Shown here in pieces: positions 51,301 through 63,209 of a stretch of DNA of 64,000 bases (within the stretch, counting starts at the first letter, position 1; each line of letters starts with the position of its first letter). The translations under genes were made by a program, and so were the position numbers. The DNA is taken from NCBI RefSeq assembly GCF_052324685.1, contig NC_135220.1:12275639-12339638 (forward strand). Reading direction: 5' to 3'. The stretch is from Brachyhypopomus gauderio. Its lineage: Eukaryota; Chordata; Actinopteri; Gymnotiformes; Hypopomidae. Below the pieces are notes generated by a model. That model had not been told where the DNA came from, did no database searches, and was given only the letters and a program-made list of their open reading frames with translations.

Positions 51301-54061
51301 CCCTTGCTGTCCTCCCTCCACTGGCTTCCGGTAGCTGCCCGCATCAAATATAAAACCCTGGTGCTGGCCTACAAAGCAAAGGATGGTCCAGCTCCTCCTT
51401 ACTTGATGGCCATGGTAAAACCCAGATGCATACCTAGAGCCCTCCGCGCCTCAAGTATGTCTCGTCTTGACCCTCCATTATCCAGGACACATGGGAGACA
51501 AGCATCCAGACTTTTCTCTGTCCTGGCTCCAAGGTGGTGGAATGAACTTCCCTTGTGTGTCCGAACATCGGAGTCACTTGCTGTCTTCAGACGCCGACTG
51601 AAGACCCACCTCTTTCAAGTGCACTTTGCATAATTATGCTTTGTCTATTGTACTTTATCGTCTCTTTCCTCAGGTATTGTGCATAATTGGGTTATAGGAA
51701 TTGTTTACTGTCTTTTTCCTCAGGGGATGTGTATATTCAGGTATAATTGTTAGGTATCATTTGACTTTCGTCTAGTGGTTTTTCCAGCTTAGAGTACCTT
51801 GTGTTCAGGACTATCTATTCTACCTTGGAGATTCCAAGCAACTACATAGCACTTTTGTAAGTCGCTCTGGATAAGAGCGTCTGCTAAATGCCGTAAATGT
51901 AATGTAAATGTTTACCTTATGGAAACGTTGTAATGTAGCGCAAATCAGCGTTTAAAAAGTAGTATTTGTAGACGTATCTCTTAGTTTGTTTACCTTATGG
52001 AAACGTCGTAATGTAGCGCAAATCAGCGTTTAAAAAGTAGTATTGTAGACGTATCTCTAGTTTGTTTACCTTATGGAAACGTTGTAATGTAGCGCAAATC
52101 AGCGTTTAAAAAGTAGTAGCCTATTGTAGACGTATCTCTTAGTTTGTTTACCTTATGGAAACGTCGTAATGTAGCGCAAATCAGCGTTTAAAAAGTAGGA
52201 CGAGCTTTAAAATAAAAGTTTTATTTTGCGTATTAGTGTATTATTAATAATAATACACTACACGGCTCAATCATTATGCGGAAATATCCAAGTCCCTATA
52301 AATAGGTAATAACAGGTAGTAAAACGGCGCTGTTTAAAACATTTTAATCAACTAGTTAACTTAATGCACAGTTGAAAACATTGCAATTGCAAACAAAGAA
52401 GGAATTATAAACAAGAAATTAACTTACTGCACTATTGAAAGGACTAAATAGTACTGCACTGTTGAAATTCGTCGAAAACATTGCAATTGCAAACAAAGAA
52501 GGAATTATAAACAAGAAATTAACTTACTGCACTATTGAAAGGACTAAATAGTACTGCACTGTTGAAATTCGCTAGCAGGCAGGAAAAATCGATGGGTGTA
52601 GTAGGCGGCCACCAAAATAGTGACGTAAAAGCGACTTGCGCGTGCGCAGTAAGCCTTGGTATGAATTTTCGATGGGTAGGAAAAATCGACAGAACACCGG
52701 AACAGACTTCGCTCCTTGGGTTTTAAAAATGGCTGAGGAGTTCATAGCATAGCGGAGGAGTCGCTCTCCTGACGCAACCTGTGACGACACTCCCTGGCCA
52801 ATCAGTGTCATGCTGTTCCTCCACGTCACAGAACTGTACCGCTTCGGAACGGTTAGAACCTCGAGCGAGTCGGTACGAAAATAGTACCCGAAAGTACCGG
52901 CTAAACGGGTCCTGGTACTAATGGAAACACTCACAAACCGTCGCGAATCGAACCGTACCGCGCCAAGCAGGCACTAGTGGAAATGCGCCATTATAGTCCA
53001 TAGCTCTACTGGCCTAATGTGTAACTTCCGCCCACATTCCTTAATCTCGGCCATATTAAGATTCTCAAAACGTTTCCCCAAAGAGATGAAATCGTATCCT
53101 GCTCCACCCCGTCTTCATACGCCTGTTCTGCTCTGACTCAGCATGTCCTGCTGGGCCTGCGCTTCAGCGAGCTCTCCTGGGACCACAGCTACCCAGAGAC
53201 GGAGGGAGACTCCCATATACTGTGGCTGGAATTTGACGGGGAGGAGGCTGGCGTGTCCGTGAACAAGTTACTGAAGATTTACTCAAAGCAGGTGCACACA
53301 CCTCCATAACTGTGCATCCGTTATTCACTCTGTTTATGGAATATACATCACATGTTTTTCCCTCTGTGTGATGTTTGCAGTGGTCATGTGACATATTGGA
53401 AGGACATCTTTTTTAGTGGTCTTTGGTCTTCATGTTGTGTGTTCTAGGCCGAGCTGATGAGTGGCCTGATTGAATTCTGTGTGGAGTTGCGGGCAGTGGG
53501 GGAGGCGTCGGCCTCAGCAGACGGGGAGGCGTCGCCCTCCCACACACCTGCAGGACAGGTGGGCGGCGACGAACGGGTACGAGAGCAGCGCAGGAGGAAA
53601 CTGCGCAGGCAGAACAGCGTGGTGTGCAGCCGAGTGCACACGCTCAGCACCATCAGCTACGTAGACGACGGTGAGCGGCTCAGTGGGTGGGGCAGTAGTG
53701 GTGGAGGGTGGAGTCAACAAATCAGGGGGCGGGGCAGAAGTGGAGGGAGGCCTAGCGGAACAGCCAGTGTTCAGGAGAGGTGGTTTAGAATCATTGTTAA
53801 TAACTTTGAAATATTTTTTTTTGAAACGATGTGTAATTAGTGCATATCAGAAATGTACATGAGATGTAATTGGTTCTTTGATAACTGTAGGTTCTGTGTT
53901 GAGTCTTAATGTACCATGTTGGGTTTAGAATGTTCTGCTCTGTATGTTCAGGTAAAGAAATCAAGCGCCTGAAGCCAAAGAGAGCAGCTTCCTTCTTCAC
54001 CAGGCAGGCCCCTCCCACTTACTCTACCGTTCAAGTGACTGATGGTTTGGAGCAGGGGTGA
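45381..54061 (+). CDS. frmd8: FERM domain-containing protein 8 (iTAP)
   Basis: FRMD8 binds iRhom1/2 and keeps the iRhom-ADAM17 sheddase complex at the cell surface; it has also been linked to Wnt/LRP6 signalling. Ten coding exons close in phase to 464 aa, the human length: 45381-45468, 45559-45726, 46285-46386, 46493-46551, 46638-46804, 47304-47507, 47920-48043, 53142-53291, 53448-53670, 53952-54061. The start [16 protein letters not shown] leads to SQRGSVASS and AQDVLVYL, as in human. The FERM domain follows: [113 protein letters not shown]. The C terminus reads [32 protein letters not shown] and ends LEQG like human. Intron 7 (48044-53141) hosts the nested transposons. Confidence 0.96.
50042..52698. 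mobile_element. Giant fold-back element with minisatellite arms
   Basis: A near-palindrome of about 2.65 kb. Terminal inverted repeats begin GGTGTTCTGTCGATTTTTCC and mirror through GCGGCCACCAAAATAGTGACGT (left strand sense reversed), TGCAATTGCAAAC and GGCTCAATCATTAT. Each arm then holds six tandem copies of a unit of about 76-78 bp (AAACGCTGATTTGCGCTACA ... TTTCCATAAGGTAAACAAAC). Left copies run at about 50430-50880 and right copies at 51070-51250 and 51910-52200. The loop (50890-51060) contains four copies of a TGTCGAATTTTCCTAC word related to the element's own terminus. A 95-bp segment is tandemly duplicated only in the right arm (about 52373-52570). No clear target duplication or coding region was found; family unknown. 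Confidence 0.8.
51252..51909 (+). mobile_element. L2-clade LINE 3' fragment inside the fold-back
   Basis: Encodes the C terminus of a LINE reverse transcriptase: [51 protein letters not shown] and [10 protein letters not shown]. It ends with TCGCTCTGGATAAGAGCGTC then TAAATG-type repeats, the hairpin tail shared by fish L2-type LINEs and their SINEs. It is 5'-truncated, as usual for LINE insertions, and splits a minisatellite unit of the right arm at TTTGTTTA|CCTTATGG. Confidence 0.88.
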
Positions 54062-56951
54062 AAATCAACGTGAACACTGCCACCTGCAGCCCTGAGACCA
54101 AAACTACATCTGCCCATTGAGATTCAAAGACACCTTGTTGTCATGAACTGAATGGACAGAGTTTGGACCAAGATTATAAAAAGTTGAACCACTGTATATG
54201 GGTAATATACTTATAATGTTGATGTAACAGGCATAAGTTATAGCTCTAGTTATGGTTCTCTCTGTTGAGTGATATTTGATGAAATTTGATGTTGACACTT
54301 AAACCATGTTTCCAGATTGTTGACACTTTATAATGCAGAAAGTGAAACAGGTGGAGGGGGGAGGGGCGGGGTCATTAGGAGTTGTGCATCTGTCACTGAA
54401 TGCAAATGTAAACTATGCAAAACCCATCTAACCAAAACTCCCAATGTGGCAGCAGAGGTGAACAGTCCAGGATTGGAGACAGATGCACTGTGACTGCTCA
54501 CACTCTGCCTTCTGCACTAAAGGAATCCGTGCCTCCAGTCTCCTGCATTCACCAGGGCTTTACTCACCCAACAGGCAGATGTTCACCATGGGCCCACACA
54601 CACAACCTCGGTGGTTTTCCCAGGGTCTTTATGTTTCTGAAGGATACTTCTACCAAACAACATGGTGGTAATAAGATCTGGGGGCCTTCTCTGTTCCTGC
54701 TGCTGCAGTGGGTCACTTGTGCTGGTGTAAATCACAGTCTGTGTGGCAGACTGTAGTCATTTACTGGTATTTGTTTACAGCTAGCCTAATTATCCCAAAC
54801 CTGATTAGCTGTTTGACCATGTAAGTGCCCTCTACCATGTTGCCCTGTATTCATTCAGCTGAACAAACTAAATGCCCTGTTGAATGTCAGTTATTACTCT
54901 CAGATCACCTGCCACTCCTGACTTAAATATACTCCCATTTTGAAAAATGGAAGAAAAAAAATGTGTGTGGCTGCTTGCTGATCATATGGTCAAGTTCTGA
55001 GTTTTATATCTGGAAACTGTGTATAGACCTTAGACTGCACGTCACTTGAATCACTTAAAGCCTGAATGTACTTTGGTTTATTATAAAACCCATGAAAATG
55101 GAACTAACTGAATGATGCGGTTACAGATGGTAAACAACGATCAGGCAAGTCTATCTGCTGTCCTGTCTGCCTTAAAACGAGTTTTGTTTACTGATGGTGG
55201 AATATGCATGATTTTTCAGACTTTTCATCAAATAGCCTGTAACACTATGGAACCTTCCCTTATGCTAATGAAACACTTGAGTATTTGTGAATTGCAAATA
55301 ATAAAAAGCATTAAACTGTGCAGCATAAGTAAAGTGCCAGTATACAGTTTGTCGGTGTAAATTGTAGGTGCCGTGAGTATATTCTTTTTAAACCATTCAA
55401 CTAGACATTTTCATTATGGTTGCACAACACGTGCATCATCACCTCCGTGTGTAAGGGGTTCTACTGCATGCTGAGGCGCCATGTATTGTCTGCCTGCTAT
55501 AGACTTAAGATAGGACATGTTGCGCATATTAGCAAGATATGTCATTGTGAGTCAATGAACCGAGTTATGTCTAAAATAAAATAAAAACTTTAGCAATGTT
55601 AAAGTTTGACCAATATAAACTACCTTTTGTATTTGCATAGTGTGTTCCCTGTAAATCATGTATGAAAGTCTCTTTATTTTGTATTTTTATTGAATTGTCA
55701 GTGGTTTCCAGACAGTTTAATCTAAACTGAGTGACATGGTAAGGAAGCACCTTTCTTGTTTGTGGTTGAATTTTCGAACTGTCTAACTAGCTGGACCATG
55801 ACATCACTGTTCTGTGACCATATCAATTTTTGTGTGAATTAATAACTTTGTGCCGCTTAAATTTGTGACTTTAAATAATGTGCACTATGAACTGATGGTG
55901 ACTAACCAAACTCAAGTTTGCAACACTATAACTTTTCATGCTTTGTACTAATTTTGACATACCACCAGAAAATGTTTTGTTCATGGATTTTTTATATCTA
56001 TATTTAAATAAACTGATAATCTTGAGTGCTTTTAATGTGTTTAGAAAAAATAAGCTTAAAACTGCCTTCACTAAATTGATGATATTGAGTTGGTATTTTG
56101 ATATCTCTTACTATGTATTTTAGTAAGTATCAAACAGGTAATACTAAGCACTAGAAAACCAGATAAAATTAAGCTACGTTAATGGCACATAAATTAGGAA
56201 ATTTAAGCCAGGAGTGCTGCACTGTCTCATATCATCCACTCCACTGAATAACTACGCCAGGTGCAGTGGCAGACTTGGGAAATGCACCTTCATACCAATA
56301 CAACGCTATCTCAGTGATCAATGTAGCTGTCGTTCAAACAGATACGCAGGTAAAACAAATATTCAGTTCATTAAACACATTACCGGTGTTCTCTTAGTCT
56401 ATATAGATGAAGACAAATCTAAACATAGATCGTTTGGTTTATTCCAGACCGCAGAAAAAGCTCTGCTATGCTTAAGCAGAAATGCTCGGGAAAACTGGGC
56501 GGCCTCTACCCTTTTTTATTTCGAAAACAGTGACGTTACCACTGTGCTCCTGAGAAATGGACCTTTGCAAATTAAAAATGTGACGGGTCAGCGTAGGAGA
56601 AAATACACGTAAAGAGGTTTCGCATAAAGAAGGAGGCAGCCCCACCGCTAAAATACAAACCTGACCGATGTACATAGATTTTGGAAATGTGGGGAAATAA
56701 ATGTTACCGTTACGCAGGTGCACTATTACCGAAACATTCGGATTGAGTCTAAGCAGTTCGCTAGAGTATTTTGACTTTTATTTTGAAAAATGTGAAATCG
56801 GTGCCATTTTGCACCGCCCCTGGTTCGGGTAGTTCTGGCAATAGGAAGCTCGCTAGATGAGAGTCCAGATCTGACAGCTGTTCCAATAAAGTCTGTCATA
56901 TTTACTGCGTCAACAAGTACCATTAGCAGCCAGAAGCGTTGGGGTGATAAA
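54062..56951. other. frmd8 3' UTR and vps51 5' region
   Basis: AATAAA motifs occur near 55300, 55575 and 56006, so the frmd8 tail may be 1.2-1.9 kb long. A 132-codon ORF (56214-56612) starting MLHCLISSTP is unlike any family I know and has no supporting context. It is probably chance or leader sequence. The final 200 bases before 56952 are the presumed vps51 promoter and 5' leader. No RNA gene was found. Confidence 0.55.
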
Positions 56952-58926
56952 ATGGATATTGATCGTGGTTCTTCCGACTCTACGTCCCCACCGGACACTG
57001 ACCCGGCGCGTAAGCGTCGTGTTCACGGTATGCTGAAGCTTTATTATGGGTTGAATGAAGAAGGGAAGCGCGTAGAAGAAGCCGAATCGCTGGATCCCTG
57101 CGATATAAACGGGCCACATTTTGATCCAGAGGTTTATCTGAATAAGGTACTAGTCCGGTTCGAAACGTCCATGTTAAATCATACAGGAGGTACAGCACAG
57201 ATGTTAACATGTTTACAAACTGCTGCAAATAAACATAGTATAACGTAATAAACTAGTTACACGTTTGAGTTCATACATGAATCGGTGTTTTGTAAAGAAA
57301 TCATAGAATTTATTCCATGAAATATGTTCAGTGTTTGAAACACATTGTGATCTTTGTCACTTCTTCGGATGAGTACATATCGTGCTTGACATCAATACAC
57401 GGACAATGCGATGTAAATAAATGCTGGTTTCTTCTGGCATGTTGCTGTGTTAGTTGAGGAAGGAGTGTTCGCTTGCAGAGCTGATGGATCAAGAGAACTG
57501 CATGGTGAAACAGATTCGGTCTTTAGACAGTGACATGCAGACGCTGGTGTATGAAAACTACAATAAGTTCATTTCAGCCACGGGTCAGTCTATTTTTGAT
57601 GGTTATTTGTCTGTGTTGTATGACATTAAGTTGAGTAGGCCTTAAATAAGCCTGTTTCTTTACATCAGCACACGAAGATGCATGTATAATTCTGCTAAAC
57701 GTGTTTGTGATATTTACCGTCCCCAGATACAATTAGAAAAATGAAAAATGACTTCAAGAAGATGGAAGATGAGATGGACTGCTTGTCTACCAACATGGCT
57801 GCTATCACTGAGTTTAGTGCTTCTATCAGTGGCACGCTGCAGGGCCAACACGCCCAGATCACCAAACTGTCAGGCATGGACACCTCATTCATTCATTTGT
57901 TTTCATCCATCAGGTTATTTGGGTTAAAGCACATTTAATGTAATGTAATGTTACTGAGAGTGTGGAGGTCATTCCCACACTTGGCTGAGGGGGTTACTGT
58001 GTTACTTTCTACTTTCCTGCTTGAGTCACTTATTTTTTCCTCCTTTTCTGATTCTCTCTGTCCTCTTTTCTACTTCTATGTCCCTTCTCTCTCTGTTACT
58101 CTATCTCTTTACCCCTCCCTTTCTCTCACTCTCCCTCTTCCTCTTCATCTTTCCAGGTGTTCACACTCTCTTGCGCAAACTCCAGTTCCTGTTTGAGTTG
58201 CCGGCGAGGTTGAACAAGTGCCTGGAGATGCAGGCGTACGCCCAGGCGGTGACCTTCCACCGCCGTGCCCGCTGCGTTCTGCAGATGTACTGCCACATGC
58301 CGTCGTTCAGAGGCATCCAGGACGACTGCCACGCCATCATGGAGCAGCTCGCCAAGCACCTGCGGCAGAAGTTCAGGTGTGCTGAACACAAACGTAGTCT
58401 CATAGGGCACGCGTGGCATGTACGCCGGATAACAGGAAGCTGTTTGCAATGGCCTATTGTTGTCAGAATTGTACCAGTAAAATTCTGTAGTTATTTGTAG
58501 AAAGAACAAGTTTCTGCACGGGTGACCTGTTTTTACCACAGTTGCCCTTTTTTGCACTCCAAGATTGATGTTGACCATCATACATTTTGTAAAAACCAAA
58601 TGGATATTCTATTATGTGGTTTTAAACATTAGAAGAATATTCCAATGTTTCTCACATCCATTGTGCGCAATTGGCTGCCGCTTCTCGCCGGTGTGTGATT
58701 GGTTGTCTGTGACTTAGCTGTGTTAACAATTGTATAGCGCCTTGGGTATCCTGATAAGGCGCTATATAAATTGAAACATTCATTCATTGCCCAGAATGGT
58801 TTATGATCTCCCAGCATGCTTGATGCAGTTCATAAGATGATGAGCTTAAACCTGAACCTGTGCTGGGGCTCTCCATGACTGGCATTAATACACCTAGTTT
58901 TATATATGGTAATATTTACTCTGTAA

Positions 58927-58992
<66 letters not shown>

Positions 58993-61712
58993 GGATGGAG
59001 GCACGAGTGCTAAGGAGCTGTCAGAGTGTGTGGAGCTTCTGTTGCAATTGGATGAGCCAGCAGAGGAACTCTGTGACAAGTTCCTAAGCCACGCACACAC
59101 CAGACTAGAGGCAGACCTTCATGGTTTAGAGGAGGAGCTCACAGTTTCAACGGCTACAGATATTGCTGGAGGCTCCACCCATAAGCCAATCGCTGGACCA
59201 AACCCTTTATCTCCTTCTGAGTCCTCAAGTTCTAGTATTTTCCCTTCGCTGTCTGCTAGGACAGACATTCTAGAGTTCATTGACAGAGGATGTAATGAGT
59301 TTGTCAGCAGCCTCTGTCTGGTCATCGCCTCTTATCAGGAGTTATTCATCAACCGTCCACAAGAGGGCGAACTAGCCTCAAAGAATATACCTCAGATGGC
59401 TAGTAGTAAGTTGCACATATTTGTGGACTCCTTAGCAGGCAGATACTTCTCTCTGGTAGAGCGAAGGATACAGGAAGAGAAAGGGGTGGGAGATAATTCT
59501 CTACTGGTGAGAGCACTGGACCGTTTCCACCGCCGACTCCAGGCTGTGTCGAAACTACTTCCTGGGTCAGCTGTGCCTAGCCGAGGCACCGAGATTGTAG
59601 TTCAGGCTGCGAGGGAGAGAATTAAACAATACCTGTCGGCCTTACAGAGCTTCTATCTGGACAGCCTCACTGATGTCAGACAGGCCCTTGCGGCCCCACG
59701 GCTTACAGTGGGTGGATCAAGTGCTGTAGGAGGTGGGGCTCTGGGAGGAGGCGGTCCTCCTGGTAAAGATGCTCCGCCCAGTCTTCCAGACCTGCTGACC
59801 TCCTTATCTAACTCCATTCTGAATCAGATCAAGACAGTTCTGGCCTCAGTGCATCTCTTTACTGCAAAAGATATCACCTTCTCCAACAAGCCTTATTTCA
59901 AGGTAAAGTGCTCATTTACAGGCGTTTTAACCACCCAGTCATATATAGAGTGGGTCTAGTAATAATGTAATGTAATAATGTTTTAGTTGGTCTGAGTAAT
60001 GGGATTTTTGGTCTCATTCTCCTGCTCTGACTCTGCTCTGACCCTCAGGGGGAGTTCTGCAGTCAGGGGGTGAGAGAGGGGCTGGTAGTGAGCTTCATTA
60101 AGTTCGTCTGTCAGTCGTCTCGTCACTTCTGTGAGAGTGCAGGAGACCGAGGGGGCTCCACCCCACCTGCACTCCTCCTGCTACTGTCCCGTTTGTGCCT
60201 GGACTACGAGACCTCCACCATCTCCTACATTCTCACTCTCACGGATGAGCAGTTCCTCGTCCAGGTACTGATGGTTTTGTGTCACATGAAAGCTCTTTGT
60301 GTACATCAGGGTAAGAATAAGGACTAGTAGAGTCCACATAACTTGCACTCAAGTTTTAACAGAATGGATCTACAGTAGATAATTCTCCCGTGAAATCTCT
60401 CCCGTGGGAGCGTAGATCACTGTTCTGAGAACAGCCTTGGCTCTAGAGGCCTGCTGGCTTGGCATCCACTACTACTGTAGAAATGCTACTTTGTGCATTA
60501 GTGACCTTTACAGCCATAGCTGACATCAGACAGCATAACTCAGATGCCGTACCTGAGTCAACTTTGCATCTTTTAGGTTTACGTGTATTTTAACAATGTG
60601 GAGGTAATTAGTCATATAAAAATACAACCAACCTCCTGCAAGAAAGCTTTAGCTAAAATGTTTAGGCAGCCCAATAACTCTAGCAAACACATTTTTTTAT
60701 CTGATGTGAAGAGGTTGTTAAAATCAGTTTAGGCTCAGATTGGGTCTCTGTGGTCTCATGCGTTCCTCTACTCTCTCCGGTGAAGCATCATTCTCCAGTG
60801 ACTGCAGTAACTGCTCTGTGCTCTGATGCTCGAGAGGCTGCGCAGAAGCTGCTCAACCACTACGTGAAGGTACCAACGAGAATACTGCTGCCTTTCAATC
60901 TATGTGAGCTGTGAGCCATTTGTGTGGGCCTGGAGTTCCTCTGGCTTCTCCTCCACTGCCCGACACTTTACCATAAAGGTTCCACGGTCTCATGTGCTGG
61001 TGTTTTTGTATTTGGTGTAGGTCCAGGGATTAATAATCTCCCAGATGTTGAGGAAGAGTGTGGAGACCAGAGACTGGGTTAACACCATAGAGCCTCGTAA
61101 CGTCCGTGCCGTGATGAAGAGGGTCGTCGAGGACACCACCTCCATTGATGTTCAGGTGAATCTTTTGCTAGTGAGAGACAACCTTAAGATGGATACATGT
61201 GTGTTAAGCTTCATCCAGGTACAAATAAATTCTAACAAATTTACTTAGCTGGTTTCTCTTTTTAAAAAATCACAATTTAAAAGAGAAACTGTTGAAAAGA
61301 AAAACTGTACATTACATTTCTATTACTACAAAATCTACTACATATTGTATACTCATCTACACAGAAGTTTGTAGTGTAGTATCTAGTGTACATCTAGTGT
61401 ACAACAAATGCAAACAATACAAATTAATTCTAGTTGCATACTCAATAATGCATACTGACATGGAGCCCAATCAGTATGTAGCCCAGGGTTTCCTACAGTC
61501 AATCTCTTCTAAAATACATTTTGTACAAAATCTCTGAAATCCAAATCACTATGTGTCAGGAAAATGTCAGTTTCATAACATGAAGAATTATTGTGACTTA
61601 ATTGTTTTCTAAAGCTGCATTTGGGGATTAGGGTTTCAGTTGTTGATGTAGGAAGAGATAGTTGAAGATGGTTGGGTGTAAGTGAATAATAATTTGTATA
61701 TTTGGATAATGA

Positions 61713-61803
<91 letters not shown>

Positions 61804-62350
61804 TGCCTACGTGTGTGTGTGTTGTAGGTAGGTTTGCTGTATGAGGAAGGTGTAAGAAAAGCTCACAGCAGTGACTCCAGCAAGCGTACATTCTCTGTGT
61901 ACAGCAGCTCACGACAGCAGATACGCTACACTCCCAGTTACACACCCAGGTATGAGATCAACACCCCACACACACCCCACACACACCCACACACAACCTT
62001 CCACTTATACACACAGCTATGAGATAAACACCACTACACACACACTCTCACACACTCACACACAACCTTCCATTTATACACACACACACAACCTTCCATT
62101 TATACACACAGCTATGAGATAAACACCACTGCACACACATACAACCTTCTACTTATACACACAGTTATAAAATAAACAACACTACACACACACAACCTTC
62201 CATTTATACACACAGCTATGAGATAAACACCACTACACACACACACACACACACACGCAACCTTCTACTTATACACACAGCTATGAGATAAACACCACTG
62301 CACACACATACAACCTTCTACTTATACACACAGCTATGAGATAAACACCA

Positions 62351-62388
<38 letters not shown>

Positions 62389-63209
62389 CTATCTACTTAT
62401 ACACACAGCTATGAGATAGATACCACTACACACGCACACAAAATACCATTTCTGATCCCAGACTAGAGGGAGAGTATATCGTGTATTCATCCAAAATGGG
62501 AAATTATGGTGACGATTCCAAAGACAGGATTGATATTCCTACTGGATGGGAATTAAATGCCAAGACTGAGGAGTATATGTTTATATGCTCCGTTGTGCAG
62601 TGCTCCGATGGACACAAATCTGCTCAGTAACATCCACAAGCTTTTCTCAGAGAGGATCGACATCTTCAGCCCAGTAGAATTCAACAAGGTAACAGTGATT
62701 GTCACAATACAGAACTGTATTAATTAATTTAAATAAATTAAATTAATAAAGTTTCTTCTGATCGGCTCCATTCTGACTGTCTGTGCTGTGTTCATAATGA
62801 ATTAAGCTACTGTCATTTTAGACACAGCTCTGTTTTCATTCCATTGATATAAAATGGACTATATAAACAAAACCACCTGGTAGCATGTGCGCACACACAC
62901 ACTCTTCACTCCTGTCCTCTCTCTCTGGTACCCCCCTTCCTCTCTCAGGTCTCCGTCCTTACCGGGATCATCAAGATTAGCCTGAAGACGTTCCTGGAGT
63001 GCGTTCGCCTGCGCACGTTCGGCCGGTACGGGCTCCAGCAGATCCAGGTGGACTGCCACTACCTGCAGATGTATCTGTGGCGCTTTGTGTCCGACGAGAA
63101 CCTGGTCCACTTCCTTTTGGATGAGATCGTGGGGAGCGCTGCCCACCGGTGCCTGGACCCTTCCCCGATGGAGCAGAGCGTGATCGAGGTGATCTGTGAG
63201 AGGGGCTGA
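56952..63209 (+). CDS. vps51: VPS51 subunit of GARP and EARP tethering complexes
   Basis: VPS51 (Fat-free/ANG2) is shared by GARP (endosome to trans-Golgi) and EARP (endosomal recycling) tethers. Eleven exons join to 835 aa: 56952-57146, 57454-57583, 57727-57873, 58157-58376, 58993-59902, 60049-60264, 60786-60869, 61021-61155, 61828-61949, 62601-62688, 62949-63209. Human is 782 aa; the extra length is mainly Gly/Ser-rich insertions in exon 5. The N-terminal motif [12 protein letters not shown] is the syntaxin-6 binding helix. Next come the coiled coil ([40 protein letters not shown]) and a helical body ending [84 protein letters not shown] and EVICERG. Intron 3 uses a GC donor (57874). ATTAAA signals lie near 63440 and 63704. 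Confidence 0.96.
58630..58795 (+). mobile_element. LINE/SINE 3' tail fragment in vps51 intron 4
   Basis: Contains TTGTATAGCGCCTTGGGTAT, then AAGGCGCTATATAAATTGAA and ATTCATTCATT, the wording of CR1/L2-group LINE tails. No coding part was recognised; exact family unassigned. Confidence 0.6.
58929..58990. repeat. (GT)n forming the vps51 exon 5 acceptor region
   Basis: About 60 bp of GT repeats run directly into GCAG at the exon 5 start (58993), so no ordinary pyrimidine tract is present. Confidence 0.95.
61718..61825. repeat. (GT)n before the vps51 exon 9 acceptor
   Basis: About 80 bp of GT repeats, an ACGTGCCTACGT interruption, more GT, then GTTGTAG at the exon start (61828). Confidence 0.95.
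61950..62440. repeat. Minisatellite following the vps51 exon 9 donor
   Basis: Units of about 50-60 bp contain CTTATACACACAGCTATGAGATAAACACCACT plus a variable CA tract and ACAACCTTC. About seven copies fill the first 490 bp of intron 9. The core resembles the exon 9 end and donor (TTACACACCCAG|GTATGAG), but the copies read CAGCTATGAG. Confidence 0.9.

Larger units (their letters stand above)
48966..52990 (-). mobile_element. PIF/Harbinger-type transposon hosting a nested fold-back
   Basis: The ends are perfect inverted repeats for 17 bases (TGGCGCATTTCCACTAG), and similarity extends through GCTTGGCGCGGTACGGTTCG. The 3-bp duplication TTA flanks both ends (48963-48965 and 52991-52993), as for PIF/Harbinger elements (TWA sites). 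On the minus strand at about 49850-50035 a coding relic reads [16 protein letters not shown] and [20 protein letters not shown], a Myb/SANT-like (trihelix) DNA-binding domain of the kind carried by Harbinger elements. A further minus-strand stretch near 49440-49560 resembles a Leu/Arg-rich C terminus. No Harbinger transposase was found. A fold-back element (50042-52698) interrupts the Myb-like region. Confidence 0.75.

Noticed and set aside
56214-56612. 132-codon ORF upstream of vps51 as a gene
   Set aside because: No recognisable family, no splice or conservation evidence; left as an unassigned ORF in the intergenic entry.
54062-56951. MALAT1/NEAT1-like RNA next to frmd8, as in human
   Set aside because: No paired U-rich/A-rich triple-helix motif and no tRNA-like mascRNA sequence was seen downstream of frmd8 or between ehbp1l1 and frmd8. 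By-eye search only.
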